Part shown: piece by piece, positions 24,420 to 30,981 of the stretch
Position numbering within the stretch: position 1 is the stretch's first letter
Layout: every line of letters starts with the position of its first letter
Source of the DNA: UBA2029 sp037447125
Lineage (GTDB): Bacteria > Chloroflexota > Anaerolineae > Aggregatilineales > Aggregatilineaceae
Assembly: GCA_037447125.1 (NCBI GenBank)
Contig: JBBIHG010000021.1
Location: 1-44,520, forward strand
Reading direction: 5' to 3'
DNA length: 44,520 bases
Position numbers and translations under genes: made by a program
Notes under the pieces: generated by a model
Seen by the model: the letters and a program-made list of their open reading frames with translations, nothing else
Told to the model about the DNA's origin: nothing
Databases searched by the model: none

Positions 24420-24490
24420 ACTATAGGCCCGTGCGGGGCGGGTGCCAAGTGGCGTCTGCCATGCCCGCAAACGCGAAGTGTCACTTGGCA
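24420..24490 (-). promoter_or_regulatory. Promoter with operator-like inverted repeat
   Basis: On the minus strand TTGGCA (24443-24448), a 17-base spacer and TATAGT (24420-24425) form a good sigma-70 promoter 78 bases upstream of the aminotransferase. The 9-bp inverted repeat TGCCAAGTG (24443-24451) and CACTTGGCA (24482-24490) covers the -35 box and a matching site about 39 bases upstream. This spacing would suit a regulator binding both arms. Confidence 0.6.
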
Positions 24491-24600
24491 ACGCCGTCGC
24501 CAGGGGGGTACGGGGAGCGCCCGCGCTCCATCTACGATGGCCGGCGATCCGCCAGTGGTGGGGTGCGCGCTGAGCGGGCAGCACAAGATAGTGCGGACAG

Positions 24601-24636
24601 AAAACAAGCGGGCCGCTCATCCGCGAGCGGCCCGCT
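24601..24636 (-). terminator. Rho-independent terminator of the protease gene
   Basis: AGCGGGCCGCTC (24607... on the plus strand, arm 24607-24618) pairs with GAGCGGCCCGCT (24625-24636). On the minus strand it is followed by TGTTTT. It starts 28 bases past the protease stop. Confidence 0.75.
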
Positions 24637-24664
24637 GCAGCTATTTGGCCGTGACAGGAAGTGC

Positions 24665-24802
24665 TTAGTGCGGCCCCGTGATCCAGCTCAGAATACCCGC
24701 GATATCCACCCGGTTGGAGTAGCCCACGCCGGCGCAGTTGTAGTTGGTCACGTAGGAGTTGACCGCCAGCACTGTGTCGGTGCCCGCCAGGAGGATCGGC
24801 CC
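24665..24802 (-). CDS. C-terminal end of a trypsin-like serine protease (partial)
   Basis: Only the last 45 residues are visible before the assembly gap: GPILLAGTDTVLAVNSYVTN, then YNCAGVGYSNRVDI and ILSWI near the stop. This matches the end of S1-family proteases, where GP belongs to GDSGGP just after the catalytic serine, and the last strand and helix end in ILSWI. The catalytic triad would lie in or beyond the gap. The 3' end is real: a stop codon and a strong terminator follow. Confidence 0.65.
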   Translation of the reverse strand, partial: GPILLAGTDTVLAVNSYVTNYNCAGVGYSNRVDIAGILSWITGPH

Positions 24803-24902
24803 NNNNNNNNNNNNNNNNNNNNNNNNNNNNNNNNNNNNNNNNNNNNNNNNNNNNNNNNNNNNNNNNNNNNNNNNNNNNNNNNNNNNNNNNNNNNNNNNNN
24901 NN
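24803..24902. other. Assembly gap of 100 N
   Basis: Exactly 100 unknown bases. This is the conventional size for a gap of unknown length, so the true distance between the protease and the pdh promoter is uncertain. Confidence 0.98.
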
Positions 24903-24938
24903 TCCCGCGCGCGGCAGCCGCAAATCCTGCCAGACCGT

Positions 24939-24968
24939 TTGCCAAGCGGTCGTGCGATCTTGTACAAT
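24939..24968 (+). promoter_or_regulatory. Promoter of the 2-oxoacid dehydrogenase operon
   Basis: TTGCCA (24939-24944) and TACAAT (24963-24968) have an 18-base spacer. The transcript would start near 24975, leaving a leader of about 90 bases. Confidence 0.6.
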
Positions 24969-25012
24969 TTCCCTAGTCGTTACCGTGCAACTTCACTCTC
25001 TTCATCATGATC

Positions 25013-25039
25013 ATGGGCGTTTAGGGTAACGCCCATTTT
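25013..25039 (+). promoter_or_regulatory. Terminator-like hairpin in the pdh leader
   Basis: ATGGGCGTT (25013-25021) and AACGCCCAT (25028-25036) form a perfect 9-bp stem with a 6-base loop, followed by TTT. It sits between the promoter and the start codon 26 bases downstream, the place of an attenuator. The alternative is that it ends an upstream transcript running out of the gap. Confidence 0.5.
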
Positions 25040-25064
25040 CACGCTGGCTGGGGGACTCCTATAG

Positions 25065-26048
25065 ATGGCCAAACCGAACAAGGAAACGCTGCTTGACTGG
25101 TACCGGCAGATGGTGCTCATCCGCCGCTTCGAAGAGCGCTGCGCCGAACTCTACCAGCAAGGGCTGATTGGTGGCTTCCTGCATCTGTACATCGGGCAGG
25201 AAGCCACCGGCGTCGGCGCAGTAGCCGCGCTGGGCCCGAACGACCACGTGATCACCGCCTACCGCGATCACGGCATCGCCCTGGCGCGCGGCATTGACGC
25301 CAAGCGGGCTATGGCCGAGATGCTCGGCAAGCGCACCGGCGTCAGCGGCGGCAAGGGCGGCTCGATGCACCTGGCCGACCGCGAGCTGCACATGTGGGGC
25401 GGCTACGGCATCGTCGGCGGGCACCTGCCCCTGGCGGCGGGCATCGCCCTCAAGATTCGCTACATGGAAGAGGACGGCGTCGTGCTGGCCCTGATGGGCG
25501 ACGGCGCGACCAATATCGGCTACTTCCACGAGGCGCTCAACCTCAGCGCCGTGTGGAACCTGCCCGTCGTCTGGCTGATCGAGAACAACCAGTACGGCAT
25601 GGGCACCGCCGTCGAGCGCGCCAGCGGCGCCAAAGAACTCGTCCGCCGCGCCCTGGCCTACAGCAGCGAGGACGGCAGCGGCATGAAGATGGGGCCGCGC
25701 GTGGACGGCATGGACGTGCTGGCCGTCTACGACGTGATCAGCGAGGCCGCCGACCACGCCCGCAAGCACGGCCCTGTCCTCGTCGAATCGCTCACCTATC
25801 GCCTGGAAGGGCACAGCATGGGCGACCCGCAGCGCTACCGCACCAAGGCAGAGGTCGAGAGGTTCGTCGAGACCGACCCGATCGCTCGCTTCCGCACCCA
25901 CCTGGTCGAGACCTACAAGGGCGTGGAGAAGACGCTCGACAAGATCGACGCCGAGGCGCTGCAAGCCATTGACGAGGCCGTCGAGTTCGCCCAAGGCAGC
26001 GACGACCCGACCTACGAAGACCTGATCAGCCACGTGTACGTTGACTAG
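25065..26048 (+). CDS. pdhA: 2-oxoacid/pyruvate dehydrogenase E1 alpha subunit
   Basis: The 327-residue protein has the E1 alpha layout: RRFEERCAELYQQGLIGGFLHLYIGQEATGVG, AYRDHGIALARG, SGGKGGSMHL and the TPP motif GDGATN (145-150) to NN (174-175). Length around 325 fits the short pyruvate/acetoin dehydrogenase type. It decarboxylates the 2-oxo acid on TPP together with E1 beta. It starts the operon; the beta gene begins 8 bases after its stop. The ribosome site is weak (GGGGGACTCC). Acetoin or branched-chain acids are alternative substrates. Confidence 0.9.
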   Translation: MAKPNKETLLDWYRQMVLIRRFEERCAELYQQGLIGGFLHLYIGQEATGVGAVAALGPNDHVITAYRDHGIALARGIDAKRAMAEMLGKRTGVSGGKGGSMHLADRELHMWGGYGIVGGHLPLAAGIALKIRYMEEDGVVLALMGDGATNIGYFHEALNLSAVWNLPVVWLIENNQYGMGTAVERASGAKELVRRALAYSSEDGSGMKMGPRVDGMDVLAVYDVISEAADHARKHGPVLVESLTYRLEGHSMGDPQRYRTKAEVERFVETDPIARFRTHLVETYKGVEKTLDKIDAEALQAIDEAVEFAQGSDDPTYEDLISHVYVD

Positions 26049-26056
26049 AGGAGGCC

Positions 26057-27037
26057 ATGGCCGATAGACCGATCACCTATCGCGAGGCGCTGAGCAGCGC
26101 CCTGCGTGAAGAGATGCAGCGCGACGAGCGCGTGTTCATCATGGGCGAAGAAGTTGGCGTGTGGGGCGGCACCTATGCCGTGACGCGCGGCTTTCTCGAC
26201 GAGTTCGGCGCGAAGCGCGTGCGCGACACACCGATCTCGGAAATGGTCATCGCCGGCGCGGCGGTCGGGGCGGCCATGGCTGGCCTGCGCCCGGTCGCCG
26301 AGCTGATGACGATCAACTTCGCCTTCGTGGCTATGGACGCCATCATCAACCACGCAGCCAAAGTTCGCTATATGTTCAACGGGCAGTTCACCGTCCCGCT
26401 GGTCATCCGCACGACGACCGGCGGCGGCAAGCAGCTTGGCGCGACGCACTCTCACGCGCCAGAAGTGATCTTCGCCCACTTCCCCGGCCTGTACGTGGCT
26501 GTGCCCGGCACTGCCTACGACACCAAGGGCATGCTCAAAGCGTCCATTCGCGACGACAACCCGGTGCTCTTCGTCGAGCACAGCACCATGCTCCAGCGGC
26601 GCAGCCCCGTGCCCGACGACCCCGATTTCGTGCTGCCCATCGGCAAGAGCGATATCAAGCGCACAGGCTCCGACGTGACCATCGTCACCTACCAGAAGGG
26701 CCTGGAGCACTCGCTGGTCGCCGCCGAGGAGCTGGCTAAAGAGGGCATCGAGGCGGAGATCATTGACCTGCGCTGGCTGCGCCCGCTCGACCTGGAGCCG
26801 GTCTTCGAGAGCTTCAAGAAGACCAATCGCTGCGTGGTGGTCGAGGAAAGCCTGCCCATGTTCAACGTGGGGGCCGAGGTCGCTGCCCAGATTCACGACG
26901 AGTGTTTTGACTGGATGGACGCGCCGGTCAAGCGCGTGGCGGCGCTGGATGTCCCACTGCCCTACGCCCGCGAGATCGAGCAGATGGCGCTGCCCAGCCC
27001 AGAGAAGATTATTCAGGCGGTCAAGGAGGTGATCTGA
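26057..27037 (+). CDS. pdhB: 2-oxoacid/pyruvate dehydrogenase E1 beta subunit
   Basis: The 326-residue beta chain: ITYREALSSALREEMQRDERVFIMGEEVGVWGG, GAAVGAAMAGLRPVAELM, HSHAPEVIFAHFPGLYVAVPGTAYDTKGML and the C-terminal transketolase domain with VVVEESLPMFNVGAEVAAQI. It joins with E1 alpha to form the heterotetramer. AGAGGAGGCC precedes the ATG. Its TGA shares one base with the ATG of the E2 gene, indicating coupled translation. Confidence 0.92.
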   Translation: MADRPITYREALSSALREEMQRDERVFIMGEEVGVWGGTYAVTRGFLDEFGAKRVRDTPISEMVIAGAAVGAAMAGLRPVAELMTINFAFVAMDAIINHAAKVRYMFNGQFTVPLVIRTTTGGGKQLGATHSHAPEVIFAHFPGLYVAVPGTAYDTKGMLKASIRDDNPVLFVEHSTMLQRRSPVPDDPDFVLPIGKSDIKRTGSDVTIVTYQKGLEHSLVAAEELAKEGIEAEIIDLRWLRPLDLEPVFESFKKTNRCVVVEESLPMFNVGAEVAAQIHDECFDWMDAPVKRVAALDVPLPYAREIEQMALPSPEKIIQAVKEVI

Positions 27038-28368
27038 TGGCAGAACCCATCATCATGCCCAAGCTTGGTTTCGACATGGGCGAGGGCACGCTCGTCGGCT
27101 GGACGGTCGAGATCGGACAGGCCATCAAGCGCGGGGACGTGATCGCCGAGATCGAAACGGACAAGGCGACCATCGAGATCGAGACGACGGTTGAGGGCAT
27201 CGTGCTGCAACTGCTGGCCGAGCCGGGCGACGTGGTCGCTGTTGGCGCGCCGATCGGCTATGTGGGTGCAGAGGACGAGGCCCCACCGGAAGGTATCGCT
27301 CCTGCCAAAGCAACGCGCGCCGCCGCCAGGGAGGCCGCTGAGGAGCCTGCCCCCGCTGTCCCCGCGCCGGTCGCCCAGGCCGAACCTGCCGCGGAAGTTG
27401 CTGAAGCGGGCGGCGACGGCTTCCTCAAGATCAGCCCCATCGCCCGCCGCCTGGCCGACGAGCAAGGCATTGATCCGCGCCGTGTAAAGGGCTCCGGCCC
27501 CGGTGGGCGCATCACCAAGAAGGACATCGAGGACTTCCTGGCCAGGAAAGCACCGGCGGCTCCATCGCCCGCGCCCGCCCCGCCGAAGGCGGCTCCCGCC
27601 GCTCCGGCGGCTCCGCCCATCCCGCCCGAAGCGCCGCGCCCGACCATGCCCACCTTCACCGAGATTCCCAGCGGGCCGGACGTGGAGATCATCCCGCTCA
27701 GCCGTATCCGGGCGCGCATCGGCCAGCGGCTGGTCGAAAGCAAGCAGTTCGTGCCACACTTCTATGTCACCGGCGAGATTGACATGGGAGCGGCGCTTGA
27801 ACTGCGCCAGCAGATCAACGCCAGCATCAGCGACGAGGCGGGCAGGATTACGGTCAATGACATGATCGTCAAGGCAGCGGCCCTGGCGTTGCGCTGTTTC
27901 CCCAACCTCAATTCGCACTACTACGGCGACAAGCTGGTCCGCCACACGCGGATCAACATCGGCATCGCGGTGGCGCTGGACGGCGGTCTGGTCAATGTCA
28001 CCTCTTACGACGCGGACAAGGTCTCGCTGGGCACGATGGCCTACAACCACCGCGACATGATCACGCGCGCCCGCGAGGGCAAGGTCAAGCCGCACGAGAT
28101 CGAAGGCAGCACCTTCACCGTGAGCAACCTCGGCCTGTTCGATGTGGATCATTTCAGCGCCATCATCAACCCGCCGGAAGCGGGCATCCTGGCCGTCGGC
28201 TCGGCCAAGAAGGTGCCCATCGTGCTCGAAGACGGCACGCTTGGCGTTGGGACACGGATGAAAGTCACGATCAGCGTAGATCACCGCGTCAGCGATGGCG
28301 TGGAGGCGTCGCGCTTTCTGCAGGCGCTCAAGGAGCTGCTCGAAAACCCGATGCGGCTGCTGATCTGA
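27037..28368 (+). CDS. pdhC: Dihydrolipoamide acyltransferase E2
   Basis: The 443-residue E2 has a single N-terminal lipoyl domain with Lys43 in EIETDKATIEIE, an Ala/Pro-rich linker, a peripheral subunit-binding domain at about 130-165 (ISPIARRLADEQGIDPRRVKGSGPGGRITKKDIEDFL), a second Ala/Pro linker and the catalytic domain ending with DHRVSDGVEASRFL, catalytic-type His416. It transfers the acyl group from E1 to CoA in the complex core. No E3 (dihydrolipoamide dehydrogenase) follows; it must be encoded elsewhere. Confidence 0.92.
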   Translation: MAEPIIMPKLGFDMGEGTLVGWTVEIGQAIKRGDVIAEIETDKATIEIETTVEGIVLQLLAEPGDVVAVGAPIGYVGAEDEAPPEGIAPAKATRAAAREAAEEPAPAVPAPVAQAEPAAEVAEAGGDGFLKISPIARRLADEQGIDPRRVKGSGPGGRITKKDIEDFLARKAPAAPSPAPAPPKAAPAAPAAPPIPPEAPRPTMPTFTEIPSGPDVEIIPLSRIRARIGQRLVESKQFVPHFYVTGEIDMGAALELRQQINASISDEAGRITVNDMIVKAAALALRCFPNLNSHYYGDKLVRHTRINIGIAVALDGGLVNVTSYDADKVSLGTMAYNHRDMITRAREGKVKPHEIEGSTFTVSNLGLFDVDHFSAIINPPEAGILAVGSAKKVPIVLEDGTLGVGTRMKVTISVDHRVSDGVEASRFLQALKELLENPMRLLI

Positions 28369-28486
28369 GCCGGGCACGACCGCGGCCGGCGCGCGAGGGA
28401 GCCTCAGTCCTCGCGAGCCGGGTGAGTCAAAGGTAGAAGAATAAGCGGACGGCAGGTCCCGCCTGAGCGCGCGCGGAGCATCAGCG

Positions 28487-28560
28487 ACAAAGCGGTGCCG
28501 GGGACTGGTGGTACCGCTTTGTATCGCGCGTCCGGCACCCCCGGCGACCCCCTGGGGGTG
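28487..28560 (+). promoter_or_regulatory. Overlapping alternative hairpins with T-box-like core
   Basis: Three stems overlap in series. Stem 1: ACAAAGCGGT (28487-28496) with ACCGCTTTGT (28513-28522). Stem 2: GGTGCCGG (28494-28501) with CCGGCACC (28532-28539). Stem 3: CACCCCC (28536-28542) with GGGGGTG (28554-28560). All arms are perfect and neighbours exclude each other. Within stem 2, GGTGGTACCGC (28507-28517) equals 11 bases of the T-box core, and GTCC follows as in an antiterminator. There is no clear Stem I and no T-run, so this is a candidate only. It lies in the 299-base space after pdhC, which holds no gene. Confidence 0.35.
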
Positions 28561-28602
28561 AGGGGACTCTATCTGAGGCACTTCCTCCAGCCACGCGCGC
28601 GG

Positions 28603-28631
28603 TTTTATCTCCACCTCACCTGCGCTACAAT
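28603..28631 (+). promoter_or_regulatory. Possible promoter of the IMPase-family gene
   Basis: TACAAT at 28626-28631 with a poor -35 (TTTTAT, 28603-28608) 17 bases upstream, 37 bases before the GTG start. If real, the hairpins at 28487-28560 lie outside this transcript. Confidence 0.4.
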
Positions 28632-28667
28632 TGCACACACGTTCCTCGCCACAGGGAGACTCGCCGG

Positions 28668-29657
28668 GTGTCACTGTCCTACGAGCTTGAAACAGCCAAG
28701 ACCATCGCCCGCATCGCCGCGGGAATCTGCCAGAATATCCAGGCCGAACTGGTCAACCCGTCGCAGAAAGACGGGCGCGAGCCGGTGACCATCGCCGACT
28801 ACGCCTCGCAGGCGCTGATCGGCCACGCCCTGTCAGAGAATTTCCCGGACGACGCGGTGCTCTCCGAGGAGCGTTCCGAGGAGTTCATGCTGCTGTTCAA
28901 CGACCGCCAGCGCGCGCTAGTGAGCCGTTTCATCACCGATGCAGTCGGCGGCTACGTCTTCGAGGAGCAGGTCTGCGCCTGGCTCGACTTTGGCAAGCAG
29001 AAGCGGGCTGAGCGCACCTGGATCGTAGACCCGATTGACGGGACGAAGGGCTTCCTGGGCGGGCGGCACTACTGCGTAGCCATCGCCCTGATGATCGGCG
29101 GCGAGCCGGTGCTCGGCGTGCTGGCCAGCCCTGGCTTCTACAGCGACGAGGCCGCGCCGTCCGGAGATCCCGGCGCGCTGACCTATGCCATGCACGACGC
29201 GGGCGCGTACCGCGAGCCGCTGGCGGGTGGCGAGCGCGAGCCGATCCAGGTCTCCACAATCACCGATCCGCGCGCGGCGACGCTGCTGACCAGCTTCGAG
29301 GCGGAGCACACCGACGAATCGTTTATCAACGATGTGAGCCGGGCGCTGGGTCGCAGGCCGGGCGCGCCCCGCCGATCCCTGGACAGCCAGGACAAGTACG
29401 CGATGATCGCCAGCGGCATGGGCGATGTCTATTTGCGCGTCACCCCCGAGCCGCGCTTCCGCGAAAAGCTGTGGGATCACGCGGCGGGCTACGTCATCGT
29501 CAGTGAGGCGGGCGGGCGGGTGACCGATGTCGCCGGGTGCCCGTTTGACTGGACAACTGGGGCGCGCATGGTCAACAACCGGGGCCTGGTGGTCACCAAC
29601 CGCTTCCTGCACGACGCCGTGCTCGATGCCATTGCCCGCGCCGGCTGGGCGGAGTAG
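28668..29657 (+). CDS. Inositol monophosphatase/CysQ-family phosphatase
   Basis: The 329-residue protein has the lithium-sensitive phosphatase signature: LSEERSEEF metal-site glutamates near 67-68, IVDPIDGTKGFLGGRHY with Asp121 and Asp124, and LWDHAAGYVIVSEAGG near the C-terminus. Size and the DPIDGTKGF-x-G form favour the 3'(2'),5'-bisphosphate nucleotidase (CysQ/HAL2) side over plain inositol monophosphatase. It would recycle PAP in the cytoplasm. The region 75-112 is an insertion relative to short members. The start is GTG 28668, 9 bases after AGGGAG. The radical SAM gene follows after 18 bases. Confidence 0.82.
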   Translation: MSLSYELETAKTIARIAAGICQNIQAELVNPSQKDGREPVTIADYASQALIGHALSENFPDDAVLSEERSEEFMLLFNDRQRALVSRFITDAVGGYVFEEQVCAWLDFGKQKRAERTWIVDPIDGTKGFLGGRHYCVAIALMIGGEPVLGVLASPGFYSDEAAPSGDPGALTYAMHDAGAYREPLAGGEREPIQVSTITDPRAATLLTSFEAEHTDESFINDVSRALGRRPGAPRRSLDSQDKYAMIASGMGDVYLRVTPEPRFREKLWDHAAGYVIVSEAGGRVTDVAGCPFDWTTGARMVNNRGLVVTNRFLHDAVLDAIARAGWAE

Positions 29658-29675
29658 TATCGCGAGAAGAGGCCA

Positions 29676-30827
29676 GTGATCGTGCACGGGATTGAAGCGC
29701 GCCACACTCCGCCCCAGGAAGCGGTGTTGGGCAGCCCGGCGAAGGTCTATATCGAGCCGACTAACCGCTGCAACCTGGCCTGCCGCACCTGTCTGCGGAC
29801 GCTGTGGGACGAGCCGCCCGGCGACATGGACGCGGCGACGTTCGCTCGTGTGCTGGACGGGGTGCGCGCCTGCGCGCCCTCGCCAACTGTCTTCTTCGGC
29901 GGGGTTGGCGAGCCGCTGGCCCATCCGCGCATTATCGAGATGGTCGCGGCAGCGGCGGCATTGGGCGCGCCCACCGAAGTGATCACCAACGGCACGCTGC
30001 TGGCGAAACACCTGGCGCGCGCGCTGATAGACGCCGGGCTGGGCGCGCTGTGGGTGTCGCTCGACGGGGCGACACCGGCCAGCTACACCGATGTGCGCCT
30101 GGGCGCGGCGCTGCCCGACGTGCTGACCAGCGTTGCCCGGCTGCGCGGTCTGCGCGACGGCCTGGGCAGCGCCACGCCGGAGATCGGCGTCGTGTTCGTG
30201 GCCATGCGGCGCAACATCGCCGATCTGCCCGCCGTGCTGCGCCTGGCGCGCGAGTTGGGAGCAACGCGCTTCATGGTGACCAATGTGCTGCCCTACAGCC
30301 CGGCCATGTGCGGCGAGGTGCTCTACGCGCGGGCGCTGTGCAACGGTGACAGCGGGCTGCTGCCCGACCTGCCGGGACTGCGCCTGCCCAAGATGGATCG
30401 CCAGTGGGCGGCCAGCGAGCCGCTGCGCGAGGCGGTGAATGGCGCATGGCCCGCAGAGGGTGGCATCCTGCGCCCAATCCATGACCGCTGCCCGTTCGTC
30501 GAAGATGGCGTGCTGGCCGTCGGCTGGGACGGGTGCATCAGCCCGTGCCTGCCGCTGCTGCGCACGCACATATCGTACCTGCATGGCTGCGCCCGGCTGT
30601 CGCGGCACTACGCGGTCGCCAACGTGCGCGAGTGCGGTCTGCTCGAAGTGTGGCGCGACCCGGCGCTGGTCGAGTTCCGCGAGCGCGTGCGCACCTTCGA
30701 GTTCTCGCCGTGCACACTGTGCGATGGTTGCCTGCTCTCGGAGACGAACGACGAGGACTGCTACGGCAACCCGTTTCCCACGTGCGGCGGCTGCCTGTGG
30801 GCGCAGGGCGTCGTCCAGTGCCCGTAG
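29676..30827 (+). CDS. Radical SAM/SPASM protein, tungsten-cofactor maturase-like
   Basis: A 383-residue protein with the radical SAM cluster motif CNLACRTC (Cys32, Cys36, Cys39), the GGVGEPLAHP loop, and a cysteine-rich SPASM-type C-terminus: CPFVEDGVLAVGWDGCISPC, then CTLCDGCLLSETNDEDC and FPTCGGCLWAQGVVQCP. The ending closely resembles what I remember of the proteins named tungsten cofactor oxidoreductase radical SAM maturase, usually beside an aldehyde:ferredoxin-type oxidoreductase. No such enzyme is in this window, so the role stays tentative. GTG start 29676 after GAGAAGAGG; likely co-transcribed with the phosphatase. Confidence 0.72.
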   Translation: MIVHGIEARHTPPQEAVLGSPAKVYIEPTNRCNLACRTCLRTLWDEPPGDMDAATFARVLDGVRACAPSPTVFFGGVGEPLAHPRIIEMVAAAAALGAPTEVITNGTLLAKHLARALIDAGLGALWVSLDGATPASYTDVRLGAALPDVLTSVARLRGLRDGLGSATPEIGVVFVAMRRNIADLPAVLRLARELGATRFMVTNVLPYSPAMCGEVLYARALCNGDSGLLPDLPGLRLPKMDRQWAASEPLREAVNGAWPAEGGILRPIHDRCPFVEDGVLAVGWDGCISPCLPLLRTHISYLHGCARLSRHYAVANVRECGLLEVWRDPALVEFRERVRTFEFSPCTLCDGCLLSETNDEDCYGNPFPTCGGCLWAQGVVQCP

Positions 30828-30837
30828 GGGTGCGTTT

Positions 30838-30980
30838 CGATGGATTGGTTTTTGGTGGTTGGTTTTTGGTTCTTGGTGATTGGTCAAAGCAACGACACTT
30901 CATACACACTCAACTGATGACCAACAACCAGCAACCAATAACCAACAACTTCTACGTCTGATTGCTGAGGGCTGACCACT
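30838..30980. repeat. TTGGT-rich tract with inverted arms
   Basis: Left arm 30842-30884 is built of GGTTTTTGGT, TTGGTGATTGGT units. The right arm 30917-30947 carries the complement (GACCAACAACCAGCAACC and so on). A GCTGA-type tail follows (30957-30980) and runs straight to the sbcD start. It is AT-richer than its neighbours and similar to 15541-15690. Confidence 0.6.
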
Positions 30981-30981
30981 G

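Noticed and set aside
24294..24976. Open frames running through the N gap
   Set aside because: The unknown bases make continuity meaningless; only the 45 residues left of the gap on the minus strand have protein-like features.
27013..28674. A 553-codon minus-strand frame opposite the E2 gene
   Set aside because: Shadow frame; E2 lipoyl, binding and catalytic domains are in the plus frame.
28917..30887. A 656-codon minus-strand frame over the phosphatase and radical SAM genes
   Set aside because: Crosses two well-defined genes and intergenic sequence; no protein signature.
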